Shown: piece after piece, positions 7,676 to 18,344 of the stretch | Position numbering within the stretch: the first letter of the stretch is position 1 | Layout of the letters: each line of letters starts with the position of its first letter | Origin: Roseovarius halotolerans | Lineage (GTDB): Bacteria > Pseudomonadota > Alphaproteobacteria > Rhodobacterales > Rhodobacteraceae | Direction: 5' to 3' | Assembly: GCF_900172255.1 (NCBI RefSeq) | Contig: NZ_FWFU01000004.1 | Location: forward strand, 310,001 to 374,000 | DNA: 64,000 bases | The notes under the pieces: generated by a model | Told to the model about the DNA's origin: nothing | Seen by the model: only the letters and a program-made list of their open reading frames with translations | The model's database searches: none | Position numbers and translations under genes: made by a program

Positions 7676-9838
7676 CTACTGACCGCCCCCGAAAATGCCG
7701 CGAAGGATGTCTTCAATCGGGTTCGTGGTCCCGCGCTGGCGACGCTGGGGCTGCGCGGGCTGAGGCGCGGGTTCGGGCGGCGGGGGCTTCAGCATCGGGA
7801 GCGGATGCGGATCGATACCCTCATGCACCCGCAACATGGTCTCGTGCCAGATCTCGGCGGGGAGGCCGCCGCCGGTGACGCCCGTGAGGGGCGTATTGTC
7901 ATCATAGCCCATCCAGACCCCGGCGACGTAATCGGCGGTGAAGCCGAGGAACCAGGCATCGCGTGCCGCCTGGGTCGTGCCGGTCTTGCCCGCCGCCTGA
8001 CGGTCGGGCAGTTTTGCGCGCCTGCCTGAGCCGTCCTCGACCACCTGATACATCATCCAGGTGAGCTGCCGCGCGGCATCTTCGCGGATCACACGCTCGC
8101 CGATGCCGCCGCCGGAGCCCATGAGCGGCTCGTCATCGCCAAGGAGCTTCAGTTCGACAAGGCCATAGGGCGTCACCGACGAGCCGCCATTGAGGATGCC
8201 CGCATAGGCGCCGGTCATTTCGATCAGGGTGCTTTCGGATGCGCCGAGCGCCAGCGCCGGACCATCGGCGAGATCGCTTTCGATGCCGAAATCGCTGGCG
8301 ACCCGGCGCACGAGGTCGCGCCCGACGCTTTCCGAGATCTTGACCGCCGGAATGTTCAGCGAATCCTTGAGCGCCTGCGTCAGGGTCACGCGGCCATAGT
8401 GCTTGCGGGTGTAGTTTTCCGGGCACCAGCGGCCCGAACCGGGCACATCGAGACAGTAGGGTTCATCCACAACGGTCGAATTCGGGCCATGACCCAGTTC
8501 AAGCGCGGTGGCATAGACAAAGGGCTTGAAGGCCGACCCGGTCTGGCGCTTGGCCTGGGTGGCGCGGTTGAAGGCGCCCGATACCTTGGTCTTGCGCCCG
8601 CCGACCATTGCCCGCACAGCGCCATCGGCGGACATCACGACGATCGCCGCCTGCGCCTTGGAACCTTCACGCACCTTGTTTTCAAAGATGACTTTCAGCG
8701 CGTCCTCGGCGGCCTTTTGCAGGCGCTGATCCATCGTGGTCTTGATGATCACGTCCTCGGTGGTGTCGCGGGTAAAGAATTCCGGCCCCGACGCCATGAC
8801 CCAATCGGCGAAATAGCCGCCTGCCTGGCGTTCGGCCGCCTCGCTGAGCTCGGCCGGGCGCGCGAGGGCTGTGGCGGCGTCCGAGGCTGATATATAGCCC
8901 TGATCGCGCATCAGCCGCACCACGACCGAGGCGCGGTTCTGCGAGCGTTCCAGATTCGCGGTGGGGGCCAGGGTGGATGGCGCGGTCAGAAGACCCGCCA
9001 GCATGGCCCCTTCGGAGATCGACAGTTGCGAGGCACCCTTGCCGAAATAACGCTGCGCGGCGGCCTCGGCACCATAGGCCCCACCGCCAAGGTAGGCGCG
9101 GTTGAGATAGACCGAGAGGATCTCATCCTTGGTATACTTGGCCTCCATCGCCAGCGCATAGACCGCTTCCTTGATCTTGCGCCAGAGCGAGGTCTGGCGG
9201 CAGTCGGCGATATAGGCCTTTTCGCTTTCCCATTGGGTTTTGTCATAGGCGACGCCCAGACAGAGGAGTTTGGCCGTCTGCTGGGTGATGGTCGAGCCGC
9301 CATGCCCCGAAAGCGGGCCGCGCCCTTCGCTCAGGTTGATGCGGATGGCGCTGAGCACGCCGATGGGATCGACGCCGGGATGCCAGTAGAATCGCTTGTC
9401 CTCGGTGGCGATGACGGCGTTTTTCAGGTTTTCGCTGACGGTTTCGGCACTGACAACACCGCCGAACTGGTCGCCGCGCCAGGCAAAGACATCGCCCGAA
9501 CGGTCCAGAAGCGTGACCGATCCGCGCGCGCGCGCATCCTGAAGTTCGGCCAAGCCGGGCAAGGTGGCATAGGTATAGGCCACGGCAAGCCCGAGACAGA
9601 TGAGGACGATGGCCATCACGCGCCAGCCGATTCCCCAGACCAGGCGGAACGCCCAGCCGAACAGCCCGAGCACCAGCGCCACCAGAGGGTTGCGACGGGT
9701 CGATTTGCGGCGAGCGGGTTTGCGGCTGGATTTGCGCGGGGATTTGCGGGAGCCACCGCCGGAGCCGGAGCCCTTTTGCGGCGCGCTATAGCGCTTGTCC
9801 GCCACCAGACGGGATTTGCTGCGACCTGAATTGCTCAT
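7676..9838 (-). CDS. Class A penicillin-binding protein (PBP1-type transglycosylase/transpeptidase)
   Basis: A 720-residue bifunctional peptidoglycan synthase. The start at 9838 (MSNSGRSKSRLV) has an upstream AGGG; an earlier ATG at 9856 is possible. A very basic, Ser/Gly-rich cytoplasmic tail (residues 1-55) precedes one membrane helix (~75-92). The glycosyltransferase domain shows the catalytic Glu in ATEDKRFYWHPGVDP and GGSTITQQTAK. The transpeptidase domain shows SAFKPF (the SxxK serine), SLNIPAVK (SxN) and GKTGTTQAARDAWF (KTG). The Pro-rich C-terminus (PPPPEPAPQPAQPQ) is a flexible tail. It is transcribed alone, converging with mlaC. Confidence 0.93.
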   Translation of the reverse strand: MSNSGRSKSRLVADKRYSAPQKGSGSGGGSRKSPRKSSRKPARRKSTRRNPLVALVLGLFGWAFRLVWGIGWRVMAIVLICLGLAVAYTYATLPGLAELQDARARGSVTLLDRSGDVFAWRGDQFGGVVSAETVSENLKNAVIATEDKRFYWHPGVDPIGVLSAIRINLSEGRGPLSGHGGSTITQQTAKLLCLGVAYDKTQWESEKAYIADCRQTSLWRKIKEAVYALAMEAKYTKDEILSVYLNRAYLGGGAYGAEAAAQRYFGKGASQLSISEGAMLAGLLTAPSTLAPTANLERSQNRASVVVRLMRDQGYISASDAATALARPAELSEAAERQAGGYFADWVMASGPEFFTRDTTEDVIIKTTMDQRLQKAAEDALKVIFENKVREGSKAQAAIVVMSADGAVRAMVGGRKTKVSGAFNRATQAKRQTGSAFKPFVYATALELGHGPNSTVVDEPYCLDVPGSGRWCPENYTRKHYGRVTLTQALKDSLNIPAVKISESVGRDLVRRVASDFGIESDLADGPALALGASESTLIEMTGAYAGILNGGSSVTPYGLVELKLLGDDEPLMGSGGGIGERVIREDAARQLTWMMYQVVEDGSGRRAKLPDRQAAGKTGTTQAARDAWFLGFTADYVAGVWMGYDDNTPLTGVTGGGLPAEIWHETMLRVHEGIDPHPLPMLKPPPPEPAPQPAQPQRRQRGTTNPIEDILRGIFGGGQ

Positions 9839-10092
9839 GATTGCCCTGCCCGGCACCTGTTTGTTTTGGTCAGTCTATCCTGCGTCGCGGCAAAAGTAGA
9901 CCCCCGCTGAGTCGCCGAAGCGGCTTTACGTTGTGCATATTTTATGTGCGTATCGCAAAATCTGCCCATTTTTTAATCATTCAATCCCCGGAATCGGGAT
10001 CGCCCTGCATCATCCACCTTCCGCGGAGGCGATACAGCGCCTTTGCTGCAGGTGCAAACCGCACAGGGTGACAGAAACCGAAAGGGACATCA

Positions 10093-10431
10093 GTGAAACT
10101 CATCATTGCGACAATCAAACCGTTCAAGCTGGAGGAGGTCCGCGAGGCGCTGACCGAAATCGGCGTGCGCGGGATGATGGTGACGGAGATCAAGGGCTTC
10201 GGCTCTCAATCGGGGCACACGGAAATCTATCGCGGCGCGGAATATGCCGTGAACTTCGTGCCCAAGGTCAAACTGGAAATCGCGGTGTCGGCGTCAATGG
10301 TCGACCAGGTGATCGAGGCGATCACCAAGACCGCACGCACCGGCAAGATCGGTGACGGCAAGATTTTCGTTCTCGACATCCAACAGGCCGTGCGCGTGCG
10401 CACCGGCGAAACCAACGAAGACGCGCTTTGA
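10093..10431 (+). CDS. glnK: PII nitrogen regulatory protein
   Basis: A 112-residue PII signal protein with GTG start and ribosome-binding site GAAAGGGAC. It senses 2-oxoglutarate, ATP/ADP and glutamine state. The T-loop [18 protein letters not shown] has the uridylylation Tyr51. Coupling to amtB 20 bp downstream identifies it as GlnK, which blocks the AmtB channel when nitrogen is ample. The 254-bp upstream gap should contain an NtrC-controlled promoter, but I could not find a convincing -24/-12 element or NtrC site, so I do not annotate one. Confidence 0.95.
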   Translation: MKLIIATIKPFKLEEVREALTEIGVRGMMVTEIKGFGSQSGHTEIYRGAEYAVNFVPKVKLEIAVSASMVDQVIEAITKTARTGKIGDGKIFVLDIQQAVRVRTGETNEDAL

Positions 10432-10451
10432 GACGCGTGGGGGAAAGGACT

Positions 10452-11780
<1,329 letters not shown>

Positions 11781-11812
11781 TCCCGCCTGAACGGGACAAG
11801 CCAGAGAAAAAT

Positions 11813-11841
11813 GGCCCGGGCGTTCGCGCCCGGGCCTTTTT
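11813..11841 (+). terminator. Rho-independent terminator of glnK-amtB
   Basis: A perfect 10-bp stem, GGCCCGGGCG (11813-11822) and CGCCCGGGCC (11827-11836), closed by a TTCG tetraloop and followed by five T. It lies 32 bp after the amtB stop, just before the convergent rhodanese gene. Confidence 0.93.
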
Positions 11842-11851
11842 CATGTGCCGG

Positions 11852-12229
11852 TCAGCTGTTGACCTGCTGCGGCGCGCCGGTGGCGAGGTTGGTGCCGATA
11901 TAGGGCTTCCGGGCCTGTTTCCACGCCGCGAAACCGCCCTCCATATGGGCGATCCGGTCGATCCCGGCCTCGATGGCGGCGCGCGACACCTTTTCCGAGC
12001 GCACGCCCGAGCCGCAATGGAAGATGATCTGCTTGTCCTTCTGTCCCGGAAGCTTGTGCGCGTTGAAGAACGGCATCGGCAGGAGCAGCGCGCCCTCGAC
12101 ATGCTCGAACATGTATTCCTGGGGTGTGCGCACGTCGATCAGCACGATCTCGTCACGCGCCCATGCCTCGGCCACCTCTTCGACGGTCCATGTCTGGAAT
12201 TCGGCAGAGCCGATCTTTTCGGTTTTCAT
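11852..12229 (-). CDS. Rhodanese-like sulfurtransferase domain protein
   Basis: A 125-residue single-domain rhodanese. VLIDVRTPQEY (residues ~29-39) is the CH2-like motif, and the active-site loop FHCGSGVRS carries the persulfide-forming Cys near residue 71; the six-residue loop size fits thiosulfate/persulfide rhodaneses. It ends with EGGFAAWKQA, typical of the fold. It follows the persulfide-dioxygenase-like gene by 30 bp on the same strand. In known sulfide-oxidation modules these two activities work together, moving sulfane sulfur between glutathione persulfide and sulfite/thiosulfate. It is probably co-regulated from the ATTC-N8-GAAT site upstream of its partner. Confidence 0.9.
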   Translation of the reverse strand: MKTEKIGSAEFQTWTVEEVAEAWARDEIVLIDVRTPQEYMFEHVEGALLLPMPFFNAHKLPGQKDKQIIFHCGSGVRSEKVSRAAIEAGIDRIAHMEGGFAAWKQARKPYIGTNLATGAPQQVNS

Positions 12230-12259
12230 CGCGTTTCCTTTCAGTCCTTGTCCGGCGGT

Positions 12260-13159
12260 TCAGAACCGGTTGGCGGGAATCTTGAAATAGCTGTTCCCAT
12301 CGCTCTCGGCATCGGGCAGGCGCCCGCCGCGCAGGTTGAACTGCAACGCATAGAGGATGCGGGCGGGCATTCCGAGCGTGGCATCGCGGTCATCGCGGGT
12401 CTTCATGAAGGCCTCGCGGCTGACGCCGCCGCCCACATGCGGGTTGTTGGCCCGGTGATCGGCGGCGGTGGCCTCCCATGCGGGCTCTTGCCGCTCACCC
12501 ACGGGCGGATAATCATGGCCGATGAAGAGGCGCGTGCGGTCGGGCAGCGCGAGGATCGCCTGAAGGCTGTCGTAAAGCTCGCTGGAGGAGCCGCCGGGGA
12601 AATCGGCGCGCGAGGTGCCGACATCGACATGCATGAAGGTGTCATGCACGAAGGCCGCGTCATCCCCCACGACATAGGTGATCGAGCCGAGGGTATGGCC
12701 CGAAGAGAGCATCACCCGCACATCGAGATCACCGAGCTTGAAGCTGTCGCCATCCCTGAACAGGCGGTCGAAATCGCGGTCGGGATCGAAGGCGCCGGGT
12801 GTATTGTAAAGCCGCTCCCAAAGCTTGGCGATGTCGCGCACGCGCGAGCCGATGGCGGTGGGCGCACCCAGTTGCTCCTTGAGCCATGCCGAGGCCATGA
12901 GGTGATCGGCGTGGGGGTGGGTATCGAGAATCCACTCGACGGTCAGTCCCTCGTCGCGCACGAAATCGACGATCTCCTGCGCGCTGTCGGTCGTGGTGCG
13001 CGCCGAGGCCGGGTCGAAATCGAGCACCACGTCGATCAGAGCCGCCTTGCGGGTGGATTCGTCAACGACGACATACTGGATCGAGCCGGTGGCCGGGTCG
13101 TGAAACCCCGTCACGGTCGGCGAGTGCGGCCCCTGCGAGGCGCTGGTTCGGCTGAACAT
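12260..13159 (-). CDS. Metallo-beta-lactamase-fold persulfide dioxygenase-like protein (ETHE1/Blh type)
   Basis: A 299-residue MBL-fold protein. The start at 13159 ([10 protein letters not shown]) has an AAGGG ribosome-binding site about 8 nt upstream; an in-frame TTG or other start further out at 13189 would overlap the operator. The metal motif THPHADHL (His81, His83, Asp85, His86) with [11 protein letters not shown] and FIGHDY matches the Blh/ETHE1 group. ETHE1 enzymes oxidise glutathione persulfide to sulfite using one iron. Its rhodanese neighbour and upstream SqrR/BigR-like palindrome support a role in sulfide/persulfide detoxification. Glyoxalase II-like hydrolase activity is the alternative. 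Confidence 0.87.
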   Translation of the reverse strand: MFSRTSASQGPHSPTVTGFHDPATGSIQYVVVDESTRKAALIDVVLDFDPASARTTTDSAQEIVDFVRDEGLTVEWILDTHPHADHLMASAWLKEQLGAPTAIGSRVRDIAKLWERLYNTPGAFDPDRDFDRLFRDGDSFKLGDLDVRVMLSSGHTLGSITYVVGDDAAFVHDTFMHVDVGTSRADFPGGSSSELYDSLQAILALPDRTRLFIGHDYPPVGERQEPAWEATAADHRANNPHVGGGVSREAFMKTRDDRDATLGMPARILYALQFNLRGGRLPDAESDGNSYFKIPANRF

Positions 13160-13185
13160 TGCATTTCCCTTCTGTCGTTGCGTTA

Positions 13186-13205
13186 GCATTCACATAATTG
13201 AATGC
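13186..13205. promoter_or_regulatory. SqrR/BigR-type operator (ATTC-N8-GAAT)
   Basis: The sequence GCATTCACATAATTGAATGC is a 20-bp inverted repeat with 6-bp arms GCATTC/GAATGC, containing exactly ATTC-N8-GAAT (13188-13203). That spacing equals the site I know for the persulfide-responsive repressor SqrR of Rhodobacter. It lies 27 bp upstream of the MBL-fold gene start, where a repressor would block the promoter. No SqrR/BigR gene is in the window, so the repressor must be encoded elsewhere. Confidence 0.7.
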
Positions 13206-13307
13206 GATGCCATGCCAAGCCATGACAGTCAAATTTTTGCCACTGGCGGGCTCCTGCGCCAACAGGGTTCTGGCAGAATCGGAGCTACACATGCTAGGTA
13301 TTGCGGC

Positions 13308-15176
13308 ATGAACACGCCCCGCCCCAATATAAGCCAATCCGCGCCCGTCATCCGCCAGCTTGACGATGCCGCGATCAATCGCATCGCCGCCGGCGAGGTG
13401 GTGGAGCGCCCTGCCTCGGCGGTCAAGGAACTGGTGGAAAACGCGCTGGATGCGGGGGCGCGGCGGATCACGGTCGATTACGCGGATGGCGGCAAGACGC
13501 TGATCCGGGTCACCGATGACGGCTGCGGAATCGCGCCCGATGACCTGCCGCTGGCGCTGTCGCGCCATGCCACGTCGAAGATCGACGGATCGGACCTGCT
13601 CAATATCCACAGTTTCGGCTTTCGCGGCGAGGCCTTGCCCAGCCTTGGGGCGGTGGGGCGGCTGAGCATCGCATCGCGCGTCGCGGGCGGCGAGGCCGGT
13701 GAAATCACGGTGAGCGGCGGGCAGATGGGCAAGGTGAGGCCCGCGGCGCTGAATGGCGGCACCATCGTCACGCTGCGCGACCTGTTTCATGCCACGCCTG
13801 CGCGGCTGAAATTCATGCGCACGGACAGGGCCGAGGCGCAGGCGATAAGCGACGTGCTCAAGCGGCTGGCGATGGCGGAGCCATATGTGGGCTTTACCCT
13901 GCGCGACATATCGGGTGGCGGCGAGGGGCGCGTGACATTTCGCGCCGACGCGGAGTCGGGCGATATGTTCGACGCGCTGCACGGGCGGCTGGCGCGCATC
14001 CTGGGCAGTGACTTCGCGGATAACGCGCTCAGGATCGACGCGACGCGCGAGGGGCTGCACATGACGGGTTATGCCGCGCTGCCGACCTATTCGCGCGGCT
14101 CGGCGGTAGCGCAATACCTGTTCGTGAATGGCCGCCCGGTGCGCGACCGGATGATGATCGGCGCGCTGCGTGCGGCCTATATGGATGTGCTGAGCCGTGA
14201 CCGGCACCCGGCGGCGGCGCTGTTCATCGATTGCGATCCGGTGCTGGTGGATGTGAATGTGCATCCGGCGAAATCCGAAGTGCGGTTCCGCGATCCGGGG
14301 CTGGCGCGCGGACTGATCGTGTCGGGGCTGCGCCATGCGCTGGCCGAGGCCGGACACCGGGCGTCATCGACCGTGGGGCACGCAACGCTGGGCGCGATGC
14401 GCCCCGAACAGGATAGCAGCGACGGCAGCGATGGCGCGGCGCGGGTTTACCAGATGGATCGCCCGTCAGGCGCGGCGCGGGCGATGACCTATCGTGCACA
14501 GGCGCCCGGTTTCGCCGAGATGGCGCAGGAATACAGCGCACGGGTCGAGCCGGTGGTCGAAGACGCGCCGCAGGCCGAGGAGACCCCGGCGCAGGACCTG
14601 CCGCTCGGCGCGGCGCGCGCGCATCTGCATGAGAATTACATCCTGGCGCAGACCGCCGACGGCATGGTGATCGTCGATGCCCATGCGGCGCATGAGCGGC
14701 TGGTTTACGAGAAGCTTAAACGCCAGATGGCGGAAAACGGCGTTGCGGCGCAGGCGCTGCTGATCCCCGAGATCGTCGAGGTGGCCGAAGGCGACGCCGC
14801 GCGTCTGCTGGAACTGGCGGATGAACTGGCGCAGCTGGGCCTGGTGATCGAGCCGTTCGGCGGCGGCGCGGTGGCGGTGCGCGAGACCCCGGCGATCCTT
14901 GGCCAGTGCGATGCGCGGGCGATGGTTCTGGATATCCTGGACGAGCTGGCCGACCAGGGCGACAGCATGACCATACGCGCCCGTATAGAAGCGATCCTGA
15001 GCCGTGTCGCCTGTCATGGTTCGGTGCGCACGGGGCGGCGGCTTCAGGCCGACGAGATGAACGCACTGTTGCGCGAGATGGAAGCGACCCCCCATTCGGG
15101 CCAGTGCAATCACGGGCGGCCCACCTATGTGGAACTCAAGCTGGCCGATATCGAACGGCTGTTCGGACGCACATGA
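13308..15176 (+). CDS. mutL: DNA mismatch repair protein MutL
   Basis: A 622-residue mismatch-repair ATPase that links MutS to strand cleavage and excision. The start at 13308 ([10 protein letters not shown]) is chosen because the GHKL core begins about 25 residues later; the frame extends upstream but through the operator. Motifs are [20 protein letters not shown] (ATP-binding Asn/Glu), DDGCGI, and [11 protein letters not shown]. The C-terminal dimer domain carries [12 protein letters not shown], matching the MutL endonuclease pattern D-x-HA-x2-E-x4-E with Ala instead of Gln, and a late QCNHGRPT that fits the second metal-site motif. It overlaps rmuC by 4 bp. Confidence 0.95.
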   Translation: MNTPRPNISQSAPVIRQLDDAAINRIAAGEVVERPASAVKELVENALDAGARRITVDYADGGKTLIRVTDDGCGIAPDDLPLALSRHATSKIDGSDLLNIHSFGFRGEALPSLGAVGRLSIASRVAGGEAGEITVSGGQMGKVRPAALNGGTIVTLRDLFHATPARLKFMRTDRAEAQAISDVLKRLAMAEPYVGFTLRDISGGGEGRVTFRADAESGDMFDALHGRLARILGSDFADNALRIDATREGLHMTGYAALPTYSRGSAVAQYLFVNGRPVRDRMMIGALRAAYMDVLSRDRHPAAALFIDCDPVLVDVNVHPAKSEVRFRDPGLARGLIVSGLRHALAEAGHRASSTVGHATLGAMRPEQDSSDGSDGAARVYQMDRPSGAARAMTYRAQAPGFAEMAQEYSARVEPVVEDAPQAEETPAQDLPLGAARAHLHENYILAQTADGMVIVDAHAAHERLVYEKLKRQMAENGVAAQALLIPEIVEVAEGDAARLLELADELAQLGLVIEPFGGGAVAVRETPAILGQCDARAMVLDILDELADQGDSMTIRARIEAILSRVACHGSVRTGRRLQADEMNALLREMEATPHSGQCNHGRPTYVELKLADIERLFGRT

Positions 15177-16342
15177 TCCAGATCGGCGACCATATCTATT
15201 CCCTTGGCGATCCGCTGGTGATCGCCGCGCTGGCCGGCGCGGGGTTCCTGCTGCTGGTGCTGGTCCTGCTGGTGATGACGGTGCGGGCCTCGGCGCGCTC
15301 GGTGCGTCTGGCGGCGCCGCTCGCGCAGCAGGTCACCCAGCTGGGCCAGAGCGTGCAAAGCCTGAGCGACGGGCAGCATCAGCTGGCTGGCGGGCTGAAC
15401 CACGTTTCCGAGGCACAGGCGGCGGCGCAGTCCAACATGCTGCAACTGATGGAGAAACGGCTGGCGCAGGTGTCGGGACAGATGAGCGAGAACCTGCACG
15501 GTTCGGCCCGGCGCACGGCGCAGTCGCTGGGCGATCTGCAGCAAAGGCTGGCGGCGATCGACAAGGCGCAGGAGAATATCACCAAGCTGTCTGGCGATGT
15601 GCTGTCGTTGCAGGATATCCTGAGCAACAAGCAGACGCGCGGCGCGTTCGGGGAAATCCAGCTCAACGATATCGTGTCCAAGGCGCTGCCCTCGGACAGC
15701 TATACGATGCAGGCGACGCTGTCGAACGGGCGGCGGGCCGATTGCCTGATCCACCTGCCCAACCCGCCGGGACCGATCGCGATCGACAGCAAGTTCCCGC
15801 TCGAGGCCTACGAGGCGCTGCGCCGTGCGGCGACCGACTGGGAGCTGAACGAGGCGGCGAAGTTTCTGCGCACATCCGTGCGCAAGCATATCAAGGACAT
15901 TTCAGAGAAATACATCCTCGATGGCGAGACCGCCGATGGCGCGCTGATGTTCCTGCCCTCGGAGGCGGTCTATGCCGAGCTGCACGCCAATTTCCCCGAA
16001 CTGGTGCGCGACGGGTTCGCGGCGCGGGTCTGGATCGTGTCGCCGACCACCTGCATGGCTACGCTCAATACGATGCGTGCGATCCTCAAGGATGCGAGGA
16101 TGCGCGAACAGGCGGGGGCGATCCGGCGCGAACTGGGGCTGCTGTTCGGGGATGTGGAGCGGCTGGGGACGCGGGTCGAGAACCTGGACAGGCATTTCAG
16201 CCAGGCGGCCAAGGATATCAGCGACATCAAGATTTCCGCGGACAAGGCCGGACGGCGCGCGCGGCGGCTGGATAATTTCGACTTCGAGGAGCTGGCGCCC
16301 GAGAGCGAGCCGACCATCGTGAAGCTGGGCAAGGACGGCTGA
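15173..16342 (+). CDS. rmuC: DNA recombination protein RmuC homologue
   Basis: A 389-residue protein. The ATG at 15173 overlaps the mutL stop (ATGA), which decides the start. One membrane helix (residues ~14-37) is followed by a long coiled-coil region (~45-150) and then the RmuC nuclease-like domain with [26 protein letters not shown] and [18 protein letters not shown]. RmuC limits inversions between inverted repeats and belongs to the PD-(D/E)XK-like group. Translational coupling to mutL puts two genome-stability proteins in one unit. Confidence 0.93.
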   Translation: MIQIGDHIYSLGDPLVIAALAGAGFLLLVLVLLVMTVRASARSVRLAAPLAQQVTQLGQSVQSLSDGQHQLAGGLNHVSEAQAAAQSNMLQLMEKRLAQVSGQMSENLHGSARRTAQSLGDLQQRLAAIDKAQENITKLSGDVLSLQDILSNKQTRGAFGEIQLNDIVSKALPSDSYTMQATLSNGRRADCLIHLPNPPGPIAIDSKFPLEAYEALRRAATDWELNEAAKFLRTSVRKHIKDISEKYILDGETADGALMFLPSEAVYAELHANFPELVRDGFAARVWIVSPTTCMATLNTMRAILKDARMREQAGAIRRELGLLFGDVERLGTRVENLDRHFSQAAKDISDIKISADKAGRRARRLDNFDFEELAPESEPTIVKLGKDG

Positions 16343-16380
16343 CGCGGATCTTCTGACGGGCCTTGCATTTCGCGGCGAGG

Positions 16381-16431
16381 CCGGGGGGCCAGCCCCCCGG
16401 ACCCCCCGAGGTATTTGAGGCCAGATGAAGG
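16381..16431 (+). repeat. Intergenic GC-rich hairpin element, copy 2
   Basis: A hairpin CCGGGGGG (16381-16388) with CCCCCCGG (16393-16400), then ACCCCCCGAGGTATTTGAGG and CCAGATGAAGG. Its tail resembles that of the element at 609-676. It lies between convergent genes (rmuC and the 16442 gene), where it may act as a terminator. Confidence 0.5.
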
Positions 16432-16441
16432 GCCGGGCGGG

Positions 16442-16819
16442 TTACATCGTTTCCAGGCAATGGCGGCGGAAGGCGCGTTTGAGCATGTCGAGCTCTTCGC
16501 GCAGGAGCGTGACTTCGGCGCGGATGTCGTAGCTGAGCGCATCGCCCGAAAGCAGGGCGAAGCTGTTGAGCGTGTCGCCTGTCTTGCGGTCGCGGATCAG
16601 GAAGGTCTGCACCCCGTCGGCGATGAGGTCGGCCGGGATCGGCACCCGCAGCACCCACATGGAATGGTCGGGATGTTCGGTCACTTCGATCCCGGAGAGC
16701 TGTTGGTTGAGGTGGGTCACTTCGATGTCCGGCTGATAATTGCCTTCGCCCTCGCGGGTCAGAACGCCTTCCCATACGCCTTCGTATAGTCGCGTCTTGG
16801 TCAATGTCAGATTGGTCAT
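16442..16819 (-). CDS. Conserved hypothetical protein, 125 aa
   Basis: The start at 16819 (MTNLTLTKTRLYEGVWEGVL) has the ribosome-binding site GGAG overlapping the stop of the upstream gene, pointing to translational coupling. The protein is soluble, mostly beta in appearance (alternating hydrophobic strands, e.g. IEVTHLNQQLSGIEV, MWVLRVPIPADLI), and ends in a short basic helix with one Cys (KRAFRRHCLETM). I recognise no catalytic motif. The pairing with the 257-residue gene suggests a joint function. Function unknown. Confidence 0.75.
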   Translation of the reverse strand: MTNLTLTKTRLYEGVWEGVLTREGEGNYQPDIEVTHLNQQLSGIEVTEHPDHSMWVLRVPIPADLIADGVQTFLIRDRKTGDTLNSFALLSGDALSYDIRAEVTLLREELDMLKRAFRRHCLETM

Positions 16820-16830
16820 TCGGGGCTCCG

Positions 16831-17604
16831 TCACAGCTCGGCGCGGGGGTGGCGGCAAAGGGTCAGGTCGCGCAGCGTGACCTGGCTCATTTGCGGATTG
16901 TCGAAGATCAGGTCGATCCAGGCGCGCTCGACCCGTTTCTCGTTGATATTGGAATAGGCGAGGTCGAATTCGACGGCAATGTTTTCCTCGTGAAGGGGCA
17001 GTTCGCGCACCAGCTGTTCGGTATTGGGGCCGTGCATGATGTTGAGGCGCACGAAGATTTCCAGCGGCTTTTCCAGTTCGAGAATCGTGTCGACGCGGAT
17101 CAGGTGGCGCCGTTGCAGGCCCTGCACCGCGGCGTCGGGCAGCGAGAGCACCAGCGAGAGGAAGGAGCCGTCGAAATTGAACACGTCCATGGAGAGGCCG
17201 AAGGGTGCGAGATCAGCCTCGCGCAGGTTGCGGATCTGGCGCAGGGTCAGTTCCGAGTGCTGGCAGTCGTGGAACAGGGTCACCTCGTCGCCGAGCTGTG
17301 ACTTGCTCTGGACGGTGGAGCGGCCCGGCACCGGGAGGGACGTGCTCCAGAGGGAAGGGCGCCAGGCCCAGTCGGTGCCATGCGGTTTGGGAAAGGCATG
17401 CGAGCCGATCATCGGCAGGGCCAGCCGGTTGTCGGCGGTCGAGATCACCTCGTTGAGGGAATGGCGCAGGTTGCGGGCGCGGGCCCGCTGCGCGCGCAGG
17501 AGCGACAGATGGGCGCGCGATGCCTCGCGTGCGGCCTTGCGCCAGTAGCGCAGGGCGCGCCGATACAGGAACCAGTCCAGGAAGGAACTGCGCATTTCAA
17601 TCAT
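16831..17604 (-). CDS. Conserved hypothetical protein, 257 aa (possibly the DUF6478 family)
   Basis: A soluble protein with an N-terminal basic, Arg/Ala-rich helix (residues ~10-50) and a C-terminal beta-rich part. The region SKSQLGDEVTLFHDCQHSEL and LDMDVFNFDGSFLSLVLSLP-like segment (here LSMDVFNFDGSFLSLVL) look like a carbohydrate-binding or jelly-roll module: Asp and aromatic residues alternate along strands. I believe this is a Rhodobacterales-restricted family, but the DUF number is from memory and unverified. It is followed at 12 bp by the 125-residue gene on the same strand. Confidence 0.75.
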   Translation of the reverse strand: MIEMRSSFLDWFLYRRALRYWRKAAREASRAHLSLLRAQRARARNLRHSLNEVISTADNRLALPMIGSHAFPKPHGTDWAWRPSLWSTSLPVPGRSTVQSKSQLGDEVTLFHDCQHSELTLRQIRNLREADLAPFGLSMDVFNFDGSFLSLVLSLPDAAVQGLQRRHLIRVDTILELEKPLEIFVRLNIMHGPNTEQLVRELPLHEENIAVEFDLAYSNINEKRVERAWIDLIFDNPQMSQVTLRDLTLCRHPRAEL

Positions 17605-17663
17605 GTGGGATTCGCTTTACCTCAAACCGTTCCGATACTGACCTGTCCGTGCCTGTCATAGCA

Positions 17664-18344
17664 TTAACCCGGAAACAGAAACAATCCATAGGCTTGCGAC
17701 GCGGCGGCGCGGGATACGCTGTCGGCGGCGGGGTCCGGGCTGGCGCGATAGAGCGCATCGGCGAGGGCCGAGATGAGGTCGAACCCCTCGTCGCCGGCGA
17801 GCGGGCTGCCAGCGGGCGCATAGACGGCGAGCCCGATCAGGTGACCGTTGATCACCATGCCGGCGCGCCAGTGTCCCGGATCGCCCCCCGGCAGGATGTC
17901 GCCGCCGCCGCTGGCGAAATGCACGAAGGAGGCGCGCGGCCTGTCGATCTGGCGCAGGGGCTGGGCGGGCGCAAGCGAGGCGGCGATCTCGGCGGCGAGG
18001 GGGCGCGCGGGCGGCGCGGCGCCCCGGCGCGGCAGAACCGATACGGAGATGAGCGCGGGCAGAACCGCGATCCCGCTCTTGCCCGTGAGGCTTTCGCAGC
18101 TGGCCATCGGCACCACCGCCCCGGAGGCGCGGCGGCGCAGATTGGACGCGTCCACGCAGTAGCCGCGCGGCGCGGCCACCACCACCTCGCCGTCATAAAG
18201 CGAGAGCTGGCGCAGGGGCGCGCCATTGTCGGGCCCCCCGGAGGCGGTGCCGATACATCCGGCAAGCAGCACACACATACACAAGAGCGCGGCCCGGCGC
18301 GGCAGGCGCCGGACCCCTGCCCTGTCAGAGATCCATGTAGACAT
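17664..18344 (-). CDS. Putative lipoprotein, 226 aa
   Basis: The start at 18344 gives [20 protein letters not shown], then a hydrophobic core and lipobox LAGC, so it should be a lipid-anchored outer or inner membrane protein. The mature part is Ala/Gly/Pro-rich; [12 protein letters not shown] and MASCESLTG contribute Cys residues that could form a disulfide. A conserved stretch [10 protein letters not shown] resembles Rhodobacterales exported proteins of unknown role. The gene overlaps the 3' end of ilvD by 20 bp on the same strand, so it is probably transcribed with it. No enzymatic motif seen. Confidence 0.7.
   Translation of the reverse strand: MSTWISDRAGVRRLPRRAALLCMCVLLAGCIGTASGGPDNGAPLRQLSLYDGEVVVAAPRGYCVDASNLRRRASGAVVPMASCESLTGKSGIAVLPALISVSVLPRRGAAPPARPLAAEIAASLAPAQPLRQIDRPRASFVHFASGGGDILPGGDPGHWRAGMVINGHLIGLAVYAPAGSPLAGDEGFDLISALADALYRASPDPAADSVSRAAASQAYGLFLFPG

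Noticed and set aside
9857..10092. NtrC site or sigma-54 promoter for glnK
   Set aside because: No acceptable TGGCAC-N5-TTGC or TGCAC-type inverted site; short GC-rich matches only.
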